From Rhipicephalus microplus (Eukaryota > Arthropoda > Arachnida > Ixodida > Ixodidae): a stretch of 64,000 nucleotides of DNA. The DNA lies in contig NC_134700.1 of NCBI RefSeq assembly GCF_043290135.1, positions 78,037,000 through 78,100,999 on the forward strand. The letters are read 5' to 3'. Shown here piece after piece: positions 1-8,702 of this stretch (its first letter is position 1; the number at the start of each line of letters is the position of its first letter). The position numbers and the translations under genes were made by a program. The notes below the pieces were generated by a model, which saw only the letters and a program-made list of their open reading frames with translations, did no database searches and was not told where the DNA came from.

Positions 1-1
1 G

Positions 2-2656
2 AGCAGCCTCAGAAGTCTTAAGGGGCAGCAAGCATATCCTCTGCCTTTAGTGAGTCAAGGGAACACACTGGAGGACCAGGCCAACAGCCTTGGCAAGCAC
101 TTTGAGCGCATTTCCAGTTCTGCGCACTACTCAAAATCTTTCTTAAAACATAAAGAAATGACAGAACGGAAAACACTAGAGTTGAAGTCCAAAACAAACG
201 AACAGTATAATACTCCATTTAAAATTGCCGAACTTAGGACGGCCCTCAATGCGTGCCACAGCACAGCGCCGGGACCAGACAGAATTATGTATGACATGCT
301 CAAACACCTTCACGATGACACCGAAATCAGTTTACTTGCTCTGTATAACACTATCTGGGCTGCTGGGTACCTGCCGTCTACGTGGAGGGAGGCCATTGTT
401 GTTCCTATTCTAAAGGAAGGCAAGGACCCCTCTTCAGTTACAAGTTACCGTCCAATAGCCCTTACGAGCTGCCTGTGCAAGGTGTTCGAGAAAATGATAA
501 ACGAAAGACTTATGCATTTTCTAGAAACCAACAAACTTCTTGACCCCTTTCAATGTGGTTTTAGAGAGGACCGATCTACTACAGACCATCTCATACGCAT
601 TGAAGCATACATACGCGATGCGTTCATCCACAAACAGTACTGTCTCTGTGTGTTTCTTGACATGGAAAAAGCATATGACACCACATGGCGCTACGGCATC
701 CTTAGAGATCTGTCAGACATTGGTATTCATGGCAATATGTTGAATATCATAAAGAGCTACTTATCCGAGCGAACATTCCGTGTTCGTATTGGGAATGTCT
801 TGTCCAGGCCGTTTATTCAAGAAACGGGAGTACCCCAGGGTGGTGTCCTGAGCTGCACCCTCTTTATTATAAAAATGAATTCATTACGACTCTGCATTCC
901 ACATAACACATTCTATTCAATGTATGTGGATGATATCCAGGTAGGCTTTAGGTCATGTAATCTTGCAGTGTGTGAGCGGCATGTCCAGCTTTGTCTGAAC
1001 AAAGTATCCAAGTGGGCTGACCAAAACGGGTTCAGGTTAAGTCCAGAGAAGAGCACCTGTGTGCTCTTTTCTAGAAAGAGAGGCCTCCACCCAAATCCCG
1101 AAATTGACTTGCTTGGCCAGCGGTTACCTGTAGAGGCCGAGCATAAATTTCTAGGCCTAATTTTGGATTCTAAACTCACATTTACATCACACATCAAGTA
1201 TATTAAAAACAAATGTATAAAAACAATGAACATTCTGAAAGTACTCTCACGCACATCATGGGGGAGTGACCGAAATTGTTTGATCAATCTCTACAAAAGC
1301 CTCGTTCGAACGCGCCTGGATTATGGGGCAATAATATATCAGTCTGCCACCCCAAGTGCTCTGAAAATGCTTGACCCAGTCCACCATTTGGGCATCCGTC
1401 TGTCTACGGGAGCTTTTCGCACTAGTCCCGTGGAGAGTTTGTATGTCGAATCCAATGAGTGGTCATTGCACCTGCAAAGAACATACATGTCTTTTATATA
1501 CTATTTAAAAACGAACGCAGACAAAGAACACCCTTCACACACGACTATCAATGACTTGTCAAGTTGTACGCTCTTCGAGAACCGTCCTTCGTTTCAACAG
1601 CCTTACTCACTTCGTGTGAGGAGCCTCGCTGAACAAACGGGTGTGCCACTTATTGAACACAGTCTGATGGCTCCCGTTCCATGTCTGCCGCCGTGGCAGT
1701 GGCAGCCCATAGACTGTGATACATCATTTGTTGAAGTTACGAAGCATGCGCCTATAGCACATATACACACTCACTTTCTCGAATTGCAGCACAAATACAA
1801 CTGTCCTGAATTCTTTACGGATGCTTCCAAGTCTGATAGTGGCGTGTCCTATGCTGCCGTTGGTCCATCCTTTTCAGATTCTGGCATTCTCCACCCTAAT
1901 TCAAGCATATTCACAGCGGAGGCCTATGCTATACTTGTGGCCGCTAAACATATAAAGGAACTAAAGCTACAACGTGCGATAATATTCACCGACTCTCTGA
2001 GTGTCATAAAAGCTTTGAAGACCCTCAAAAAACATAAAAATCCTGTTTTTTTGATGCTTTACTCTCTTCTGTGCACCATATACTCGCTCAAAAAACAAGT
2101 TGTATTGTGCTGGGTGCCAGGGCACCGCGAAATCCGGGGAAATGTGTTAGCGGACCAACTGGCTGCCTCAGCTAAGGACAACGCTAACACTAATGCATCT
2201 ATGGCTGTCTCTGCGTTAGAACTCAAACAATTCGTAAAACAGAAGCTCAGGGCGCACTGGCAGCTTTCATGGGATAAGCAAACGCGAAATAAATTACATG
2301 TTATCAAACCGAGCCTTGGAACTTGGCCGTCAATATCAAGGTCACGCCACACTCAAGTAATACTCACAAGACTACAAATAGGACACACCCATAGCACTCA
2401 TTCACACCTTTTGTCTGGTGGTGATCCTCCCGTGTGTGACAGATGTGGTGACCCACTCAGCGTTCTTCATATTTTAATTGAATGCAAGGAATTGGATGCT
2501 CTTAGACAAAAACACTTTCTACTTCTTCACCGACATCAAATGCCACTGCATCCGTCAATGTTTATAGGTAAAGAGCCTGTTTTTAAGCACAAATCATTGC
2601 TCGCATTTTTAAAAGATATAAATAATTTTCATGTCATATTTCCAGGAAATCCGTAG
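2..2656 (+). CDS. LINE ORF2, reverse transcriptase-RNase H portion (5' partial)
   Basis: The frame is open from base 2 to the TAG at 2654-2656 (884 residues) with no internal stop. The endonuclease domain lies off the window. Visible in order are the linker (LPLVSQGNTLEDQ), RT with motif A (FLDMEKAYD), motif B (GVPQGGVLS) and catalytic YVDD at 923-934. RNase H follows with TDASKS near 1820, TAEAYA near 1915 and TDSLSV near 1988. A C-terminal CCHC (CDRCG...LHILIEC) sits near 2437-2487. The protein should nick DNA, copy LINE RNA and degrade the RNA strand. All visible catalytic residues are present, so this part is not obviously dead. Whether the whole element is intact cannot be judged. Confidence 0.9.
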   Translation, partial: SSLRSLKGQQAYPLPLVSQGNTLEDQANSLGKHFERISSSAHYSKSFLKHKEMTERKTLELKSKTNEQYNTPFKIAELRTALNACHSTAPGPDRIMYDMLKHLHDDTEISLLALYNTIWAAGYLPSTWREAIVVPILKEGKDPSSVTSYRPIALTSCLCKVFEKMINERLMHFLETNKLLDPFQCGFREDRSTTDHLIRIEAYIRDAFIHKQYCLCVFLDMEKAYDTTWRYGILRDLSDIGIHGNMLNIIKSYLSERTFRVRIGNVLSRPFIQETGVPQGGVLSCTLFIIKMNSLRLCIPHNTFYSMYVDDIQVGFRSCNLAVCERHVQLCLNKVSKWADQNGFRLSPEKSTCVLFSRKRGLHPNPEIDLLGQRLPVEAEHKFLGLILDSKLTFTSHIKYIKNKCIKTMNILKVLSRTSWGSDRNCLINLYKSLVRTRLDYGAIIYQSATPSALKMLDPVHHLGIRLSTGAFRTSPVESLYVESNEWSLHLQRTYMSFIYYLKTNADKEHPSHTTINDLSSCTLFENRPSFQQPYSLRVRSLAEQTGVPLIEHSLMAPVPCLPPWQWQPIDCDTSFVEVTKHAPIAHIHTHFLELQHKYNCPEFFTDASKSDSGVSYAAVGPSFSDSGILHPNSSIFTAEAYAILVAAKHIKELKLQRAIIFTDSLSVIKALKTLKKHKNPVFLMLYSLLCTIYSLKKQVVLCWVPGHREIRGNVLADQLAASAKDNANTNASMAVSALELKQFVKQKLRAHWQLSWDKQTRNKLHVIKPSLGTWPSISRSRHTQVILTRLQIGHTHSTHSHLLSGGDPPVCDRCGDPLSVLHILIECKELDALRQKHFLLLHRHQMPLHPSMFIGKEPVFKHKSLLAFLKDINNFHVIFPGNP

Positions 2657-2660
2657 CACG

Positions 2661-2676
2661 ACCTCCAAGTGGAGGT
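2661..2676 (+). other. 3' UTR hairpin just after ORF2 of L1
   Basis: ACCTCC pairs with GGAGGT around an AAGT loop, five bases after the ORF2 stop. The same position in T, V and W holds ACCTCTC/GAGAGGT, and in L2 GCATCCTCTG/CAGAGGATGC. The stem is kept while the bases change. Confidence 0.6.
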
Positions 2677-2937
2677 TGCTGCTGCGGTAACTACATTAAA
2701 AAAGCACCTGCCTGGCGTCCCTTGGACACAAGGGTCGTTGACAAGGCAGTTGTGCTATTATCCTTTTATGATTTTATTACTATGACCGTCTATCATTCAT
2801 CCTCACTTCAAGTGCCACGTCATGCTCATGATTTTAGTATCTATTAGGCCACTATACAGCCACGTAACATTATCATTGCTCACATCCCTAAATACCATTG
2901 TTATACACTGACAATTATTACACTTTTATAATTTTTA

Positions 2938-2971
2938 TGGCGCTCTTTGGCCAAACATGGCCCTTGCGCCA
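2938..2971 (+). other. 3'-terminal hairpin of L1
   Basis: An outer stem TGGCGC/GCGCCA encloses an inner stem GGCCA/TGGCC just upstream of the simple-repeat tail. This is the candidate recognition structure for target-primed reverse transcription and is shared by the plus-strand family copies whose 3' ends are present in the window. Confidence 0.65.
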
Positions 2972-2981
2972 ATAAAACCAA

Positions 2982-3001
2982 TATAATAATAATAATAATA
3001 A
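2982..3001 (+). repeat. (ATA)n tail of L1
   Basis: About seven ATA units follow the terminal hairpin. Simple-repeat tails rather than poly(A) are typical of the I superfamily. Confidence 0.8.
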
Positions 3002-3669
3002 GCATCGTAAATGCATTAAGATCACTTTTTAGATTCAAAAATCCGGTAATAATTGAGTTGTATTCCATCTTGTGTACTGCGTATATGTCCAACCAGCATG
3101 TTACTATTTGTTGGGTACCTGGCCATAGAAGTATCGAGGGCAATGTGTTAGCTGACCAAATGGCCACGTCAATTATATTGCGCGCTATTAACCCTACCGC
3201 TACTGTCCCTGCAACAGACCTAAAACCCTTCCTACGTAAGAAACTGCGAAGCCACTGGCAACGCTTGTGGGACACCGAAATAAATAATAAGCTTCACTTG
3301 ATTAGGCCGCAGTTAGGTCACTGGCCCTCCGCTACGAGAACACGGCGAACTGATGTCCTATTCTGTCGCCTCAGAATAGAACACACTTGTGGTACCCATA
3401 GCTTTCTGCTGACTGGCGATGAACCTCCTACTTGTGGTAGATGTGGCTAGAAGCTAACCGTCCTCCATGTCCTCCTGGAGTGTCCGGAAGCTGAAAGAGA
3501 AAGAAATATTTTTCCCTTAGCATACCGCTATCATCTTCCTTTACATCCGATTATGTTTCTCGGCGAAGAGCCAATTTTTTATGCAAAATCAGTTCTAAAC
3601 TTTTTAAAGGATGTAGTATTGAATGTTTTTAGCCCAACATTGAATGTTTTTAGCCCAATAAGTTCATAG
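3002..3669 (+). pseudogene. LINE ORF2 remnant (RNase H C-half and CCHC) of L2
   Basis: The reading frame begins with a degenerate equivalent of the third RNase H motif (SIVNALRS for SVVTALHS) and includes CWVPGHRSIEGNVLADQ, the hallmark of LINE RNase H domains. An in-frame TAG at 3448-3450 interrupts the C-terminal zinc motif (CGRCG, stop, KLTVLHVLLEC). The frame then stays open to a TAG at 3667-3669. A roughly 22-bp tandem duplication (about 3618-3660) adds a repeated NVFSP near the C-terminus. EN and RT are absent. It is a dead remnant whose product, if made, would lack catalysis. Confidence 0.8.
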
Positions 3670-4024
3670 CGCATCCTCTGTTCAGAGGATGCCGCTGTGA
3701 TAGCAGCTTTCAATGAGCCCAGGCCTCCATGCTCTTGTTTTAAGGGCTCTGTCGAGGCACTGGTGTTGCATGCCAAGTGTTTATGTCACATACGTATCAC
3801 TTTTAAACCATTTTATGTCTCCCTAGCACACATGATTTGTCAGTGCCATAATTTTACTATATGTATATTTTTACGCACCTACAGCGACTGTTTTTTAGGC
3901 CCATTTACAGCCACGTCTTATCTGTTTTACCCACACTACACATCGCACAATTCATCATTATCGCTCTGGCGCTCTTTGGCCATATCTGGCCTTTGGGTCA
4001 ATAAACTCCACTAATCAATCAACC
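3002..4024 (+). mobile_element. LINE fragment L2 (RNase H end plus 3' UTR)
   Basis: This is the 3' end of a second, older family member. It starts abruptly inside RNase H right after the L1 tail and ends with a degenerate terminal hairpin (3967-4000) and a short AATC-type tail. Either L2 is 5' truncated or L1 inserted into it and the rest lies left of the window. It abuts the gypsy fragment, so L2 in turn may have inserted into that element. Confidence 0.8.
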
Positions 4025-4413
4025 TTACTGCTCTTCGACACACTGCTTTCATCAGACCAACTATCCTCCACTTTGTACGCTCAGGGTGCGATCAGCCGTG
4101 CCCTCATGGTACGCGCGATAGCCCGCGCTCCATTATCACATTGCAGACAGCACAAAAGCCCCTTTACGACCGTCAACATAGGGATGCCGTTTTTTCTGCG
4201 GAATTTCTTGTTCTCCTGTGGCTCCCATCTCAACGTGTTGGCCTCTGCGAGAAAATACTATCGCGATACGCTGGGCCCTACCAAGTCCTTCATCAGGTCA
4301 CACCTGTGACCTACGAGATTGCTGCTACCACAAACTCATTCGCTGCTGCACCCAGAACGGAAGTAGTCCACGTTTCTCGTCTCAAGCCCTACAACGCGGA
4401 CTCGCTCATTTAA
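4025..4413 (+). pseudogene. Ty3/gypsy-type pol remnant: integrase C-terminus
   Basis: Two overlapping frames join into an integrase tail. The first reads LLFDTLLSS...YAQGAISRA. After a frameshift the second reads AQKPLYDRQHRD, then LVLLW, SRYAGPYQVL, TPVTYEIA and VVHVSRLKPY, ending at a TAA at 4411-4413. These are the usual C-terminal motifs (GPY/F-type region) of Ty3/gypsy integrases. The catalytic core, RT and gag are absent. The fragment begins directly after the L2 tail, so the missing part may lie left of the window. Family recognition is from memory, without a search. Confidence 0.75.
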
Positions 4414-4445
4414 CAGGCGCTGAGATGGTTCCTTATCGGCCGGGG

Positions 4446-4645
4446 TGATGATACGTGTATGGAACTGTCGCTCCGGCACCCCTGAAATGGGGAAGACGAC
4501 AACGTGGTTGTTGTGTGGGTTGGACTCTCGAGCTTCCCCTGTTGGCCTGCATGACGGTGTGCTCTTTAAGCCGTTAGAAAGACCCGCTGTCGGTGAATAA
4601 ATCTTCCCTGTATTGATAAACACACAAGCGGTGTGAGTATGGCAA
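4446..4645 (+). repeat. Probable 3' LTR of the gypsy-type element (end approximate)
   Basis: The sequence opens TGATGATACG about 30 bp after the pol stop, preceded by a purine/G-rich run. It contains AATAAA at 4596-4601 and ends in CA-rich sequence. These features fit an LTR with a polyadenylation signal. No second LTR is in the window for comparison, so the right end is a guess. Confidence 0.45.
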
Positions 4646-4898
4646 CACTGATGCATTCTTGAGCCATGACTTATTGAACTGCTTGCTGTCCTCTGCAGTC
4701 TTGAGTTGTAAGTTGTACGTGTGAGACGATACTTGCCTGATACCAAGCCTCTTATGAAATTGAACGCAAATGCTGAAATAGCATGTTTGTTTTAGTGACA
4801 AAGCACAAAGTATTTGACAACTTTTATAAATGCCGAGATCAAATTTATCTCATTCCCACTAGAGTTTTGCTTGATGATGCAATGTTGAAGATTTGAAC
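4646..4898. other. No recognised feature
   Basis: This AT-rich spacer lies between the probable LTR and the first MITE. No credible coding frame or repeat was seen. Confidence 0.5.
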
Positions 4899-5483
4899 TT
4901 AAAGGGGCCCTGCAACACTTATTGAGCGTGGTCAGAAAACGTTGCCGATCGGTAGTAGAGGCTCCTGACAACACCCGAGCCAAATATAGCATAGCACGTG
5001 GTCTGGAATTGACAATAAATTATCAACGTCAGCTAAAAATTGCTTCCTATTCTGTCGACAAATCACGAAATATGCCCAAAAAACACACGTAGCAAGAACC
5101 TCTATCCGTCATTGGCTGATTTGTACATGGCGCGCTCGCTCATTATAGAGATTGCCACGGGAGGCCGTATTGCGCAGGCGTAAACGCGTGATCACACTGA
5201 AAAAGTGCGCTTTCGGAGCAAAAATTAATAGAAAGGGCTCAAGGCGATGAGACACGCGTGACGTTTTTCTGTGGCCCTGCCATCCTTCCCTGCTTAGCTC
5301 CCAGCGCGTTCGTCGCGACGAGAGAAGAGAGAATGCAATCGCAGTATGCGACAAACCTCTTACAGCTCCACTTGCACTGGACGGATTTTAAAAATGTTTG
5401 TGGCGTTGAATTCATAAGGCAATAAGCTCTTCGAGTGAATTCATTCCATGGTTACTCGAAAAAGTTTTTCAGGGCCCCTTTAA
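4899..5483. mobile_element. MITE-like element with perfect 14-bp TIRs and TTAA ends
   Basis: The left end TTAAAGGGGCCCTG (4899-4912) is the exact reverse complement of the right end CAGGGCCCCTTTAA (5470-5483). TTAA at both tips fits a TTAA target, as used by piggyBac and Kolobok families. The 585-bp body has no transposase frame, so it would be a non-autonomous element. The superfamily is not decided by the sequence. Confidence 0.75.
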
Positions 5484-5520
5484 TATCAATAGCGAGTTTC
5501 TGAGTTTCAAATACTCAGAA

Positions 5521-5992
5521 TAAAGGGACACTGAATAGAACCAATGACTTGGTTTAGACAGACAAACTGCAGTCTGAGAACTCTAATGCTACAAGTTTCA
5601 CTATCTTAAGTTCATTATTGACGGAGCAAAGCAAGGTTGAAGTATAATTTTATAGCAAAATGCTCACCGTGACATTACAAACTTGAAAATATATTTCTTG
5701 CATTTACGTAAGATTGGCACGATTAAATTTTCTGAAATTTTATATGCTTGGTCTATGGCCCACACAGATGACAATGTACTTCATTTTTATTGAGACGCTA
5801 TGTAGGGCCCGGTACACACCTTCAAAAATCTATGATGTCTTGGGGTTTGGTATGGGACTCTCAATGTAGCATTTCCACCTTTATTTTCTCGTTTACCAAG
5901 TGTCACGTTACGGTAAGAGTGGTGTTTTCGAGATTGTGAAATTGTACTTTACGAATATGGAAAAATAGTTTTTCTGTGTAGTCTTCCTTTAA
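5521..5992. mobile_element. Second MITE-like element with degenerate TIRs
   Basis: The left end TAAAGGGACACTGA and the right end, read inverted as TTAAAGGAAGACTACACAG, share the TAAAGG...ACT pattern. The body is non-coding and AT-rich. From memory it resembles an abundant tick repeat starting AAAGGGACACTAAAG, but this was not checked. Confidence 0.5.
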
Positions 5993-6024
5993 GAACAAAA
6001 TCATAAAGAACTCAGCTTCCTCTT

Positions 6025-6213
6025 TTATTTGATGATTGTAAAAATTTGCAAATGCCTACAAATTTTGTCTGAAGATTGGGATCCTACATGACGGTCAATC
6101 ACAAAGCCAATGTCATACAGTTCAAAGTCTTGATGCTGTGACTTCATGAACTCTAGATATCGCTTCTTGGCTGTCTGTTCATTATCCTGGCCCCACTTGA
6201 TGGAATGAACATT
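6025..6213 (-). pseudogene. YqaJ-type exonuclease fragment (exon-like) of the disrupted minus-strand gene
   Basis: Read on the minus strand this is an open stretch ending at a TAA at 6025-6027. Its core (about 6207-6076) contains SIKWGQDNEQTAKKRY, a spaced FELYDIGFVIDRH and VGSQSSD. By family knowledge this matches the conserved start of YqaJ viral-recombinase/lambda-exonuclease-like domains (S-I-K-W-G...E...A...Y, then G-x-x-x-D and a G-S/A-x-S/P-D motif). A GT lies after DRH (GTAGGA), so the exon may end there. A 17-bp near-duplication precedes the core, and no clean acceptor was found. It lies downstream, in gene order, of the SWIM and linker exons at 16564-15085. It may be a real exon or a decayed copy. 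Confidence 0.45.
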
Positions 6214-6583
6214 TAGAGGTGGTCCAGAGACTTTCGCTGTCCAGAGACTTTCGCATATTTGTAGTCTCCTTGAAGGTTCTCACTTGGAAAAAAATAAACC
6301 TCACCACGTGAGTAAGTGAAATTCCACTAAAGCAGTAGGAGCTTATGAAGACGAGTAAGTGCAACATAATGAATGAAAAAAAATGCTGTGCAAAAAACAT
6401 GAGGACAAGAAGCATACTTTTTCCTTCTTGTCCTTGTGCTTTTTGTTTATTAGCTGTGTTAATGCAATAGTGTTAAGAGCTCGTGTCAATAAAATTCAGG
6501 TGCCATTGGTTGTGAGCGAAAAAATCGTCTTATGCGTGAGCGAAAGATCGAGAACAATACAAATAAAATAAATAATAAGAAAA
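6214..6583. other. No recognised feature
   Basis: This AT-rich sequence has only short chance frames. It may be intron of the disrupted minus-strand gene. Confidence 0.4.
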
Positions 6584-6660
6584 TCCTTGATCAGAGTGGG
6601 GATCATACTTGGGTCTCTTGTGGGACAAGCAAATGCTCTACCACACAGCAACGCATCTGC
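6584..6660 (-). repeat. tRNA-derived SINE-like sequence
   Basis: On the minus strand GTGTGGTAGAGCATTTGCTT resembles a tRNA D-arm and box A. It continues through CCCACAAGAGACCCAAGTATGATCCCC, which looks like an eroded anticodon and T-arm. No intact cloverleaf can be drawn. It is probably a SINE head or tRNA pseudogene. Confidence 0.4.
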
Positions 6661-6860
6661 TTGTGAATGCAGTAGAAATAACTTTCTCTGCTTAGAATCG
6701 TAGTGCAAGTAACTTTCATGCTTTACAAGCACGTGCATCCGTTATACATGCTTCACATTACAACATGAAATATTGCAATAATAATGTGTAGTACTAGTGC
6801 ACATTGCTGTAAGTGCCAGTACATGTGATTATCATGATGACTTTGGGGGTTAAAGCCCGC

Positions 6861-6923
6861 CTGTGCCTATTCCTTTAAGGCCACGTGGTGCCTATTTCTT
6901 AAGGCCACTACTGTGCCTATTCC
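6861..6923 (+). repeat. 25-bp minisatellite, about 2.5 copies
   Basis: The units at 6861-6885, 6886-6910 and 6911-6923 share the pattern STGCCTATT...TTAAGGCCAC. The array ends exactly where LINE E1 begins. Confidence 0.7.
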
Positions 6924-7450
6924 CCCCGCAGGGGCGCCTGCGCAAGTAGGCGTTTGGTGTGTAGCGACACCACGGACCCGAGCTAACGGGGGTGTTTTGA
7001 CTCCCTCCCACGTCTAGCCGTGCGTGGCTTTGCCGTGTCCGGGAAAAGGGGATCCTGGGGGTTGAGCCGACGCTAGGTGATTGGACCTTTAAGGCCCCCG
7101 GGCAGAGGCAACACACCCCTTTGGCCCCGGCTACACGTAGACGGCACCCCTGGGCTGACCCACCCAGGGGAAATCGGCAGTCACCTTTTCCTATCTCTCT
7201 CCCCTACAACTTCGTCTTTATCTCTCTCTTTTTTAGTCTGTCCTGTCTACTTCTCTCTTCCGTTTACTTACAATTTTCCTGGTGGCAAGGGTTAACTTTG
7301 TGTAATTACTCAACCTTGAGTAGTTACATTTGGTTATAGTGGCAATGTACGGCTGGCGTCTGCAGCCTTATGCTATTAAGTGCTTCAACGTCCCCTGGTT
7401 GGACTCCATGGTGGGTGGTCGCCATTGCTGCCGAAAAAAAGTGCACTACT
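6924..7450 (+). promoter_or_regulatory. 5' leader (internal promoter region) of E1
   Basis: This is the family's GC-rich structured leader followed by a pyrimidine-rich tract (about 7175-7270). It runs to the ORF1 start. Short hairpins are visible, such as CCCC/GGGG, CGCCT/AGGCG and GGTGT/ACACC. Promoter activity is inferred from the general biology of full-length LINEs. Confidence 0.5.
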
Positions 7451-8637
7451 ATGGGAACACCTGCATTTCCCCGTCTTCTAGATCGTCTTCCGCCTAAGAG
7501 GGGATGCACCGATGATATATCAATTTTCAGCCAACCCAGACAATGCTTTCCTAAATTCCATGTTGTGCACAGTGAAAATTCAACAAAACAAGCCAGAGCC
7601 ATATCTCCATTTCTTGTTGCGAAATCTCTGACTGATGTCTTTGGCCCAGGATACAAGGTTACAAAGATGGCTAGCGGAGACTTTCTCCTTGAGCTTCGTG
7701 AAAAACATCACTATAAAAAACTTGGCAGTCTCGTAGCATTTGGTGACATCCCAGTATCTGTTTCACCTCATAGATCAATGAGCACCACACGCGGAGTTGT
7801 TTCAGAAGCAGACTTCTTGAAATGTCTGAACAGGAACTGCTTAAAGGGTGGAAAGAGCAAAATGTCACGGATGTGAAACGAATCGTCATCAGACGCGACA
7901 ACAAAGAAATACCTACCAAACATTTAATACTCACTTTTGCATCTAGCACACTGCCTTCTTCTATAGACACAGGCTACATGAAACTTTCTGTCTGTCCCTA
8001 CATTCGCAATCCAAGACGGTGTTATAAATGTCAACGATTTGGTCATGGCTCGCAGAACTGCCGGGGTCAGGAAACTTGTGCAAGATGTGGTAGCCACGGC
8101 CACCCATCTGATAACTGTGTTACTACGCCTCACTGCGTGAATTGTGACGGGGAACACGCCGCGTATTCGCGTTCGTGTCCTAACTGGAAGAAAGAAAAAG
8201 AAATAATCACTCTTAAAGTCAAAGAAAACATCACATTCAAAGAAGCAAGACGAAGAGTGTCGCCATTTTACGGCGCAACATATGCTGATGCGGCGCGTCA
8301 GGGGGCAACGCCGCACCAGCTCTCGCCACCCCTTCGGCCAGCGCAGAGCGAGTCATCGGCTGTGGCGCCTGCCCCCAAGGCGGCTGTAGTTCACTCTACT
8401 CCGCCTCCAAGCAAATTGAGGCCGGAGACTCCAGGGTCCTCTGGTCTCAAGGCCTCACCTCACCAGGCGAGGCCTAAAATCCAAACCACCAGCTCGCATG
8501 TGCGGGCATCCAGTGCCTCTGAGGAGGCAATGGATACAACGGTACACTTTGTACCGAAAGAGCGGCGCGCCTCCTTGGAGCGCGCCAAGAAGAACAAAAA
8601 ACCAATAACGGGGCCGGCCAACCGTCCTGCCACCTGA
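7451..8637 (+). pseudogene. LINE ORF1 (zinc-knuckle RNA-binding protein) of E1, frameshifted
   Basis: The start is ATG at 7451 (MGTPAFPRLL), matching the intact ORF1 of V and W. A 1-nt deletion near 7811-7815 (GACTT for GACCTT) shifts the frame, and the second frame continues to the TGA at 8635-8637. The product would be a nucleic-acid-binding gag-like protein with an N-terminal globular region and three CCHC knuckles (CYKCQRFGHGSQNC, CARCGSHGHPSDNC, CVNCDGEHAAYSRSC). A Pro/Ala-rich basic tail follows. The C-terminal tail resembles Q rather than V or W, placing a subfamily junction between the knuckles and the tail. Confidence 0.85.
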
Positions 8638-8702
8638 ATTAACGAGCTCACTCCAACACAGGAAACTCTTTGTACACACAGCAGCATCTCTCTTGTTTAA
8701 AT

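Larger units (their letters stand above)
1..3001 (+). mobile_element. LINE copy L1 (EN-RT-RNase H family), 5' end outside window
   Basis: This is a non-LTR retrotransposon copy entering from the left edge. It has the 3' part of ORF2, a 345-bp 3' UTR with the family's hairpins (2661-2676 and 2938-2971) and an (ATA)n tail. It is a more diverged subfamily than V and W but follows the same plan. The RNase H domain and simple-repeat tail fit the I superfamily by established family knowledge. L2, directly downstream, resumes inside an RNase H domain, so L1 may have inserted into L2. The left junction is outside the window. Confidence 0.9.

Noticed and set aside
6584..6660. Functional tRNA gene
   Set aside because: Box B is degenerate and the arms do not pair well. 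A SINE or tRNA-derived remnant fits better.
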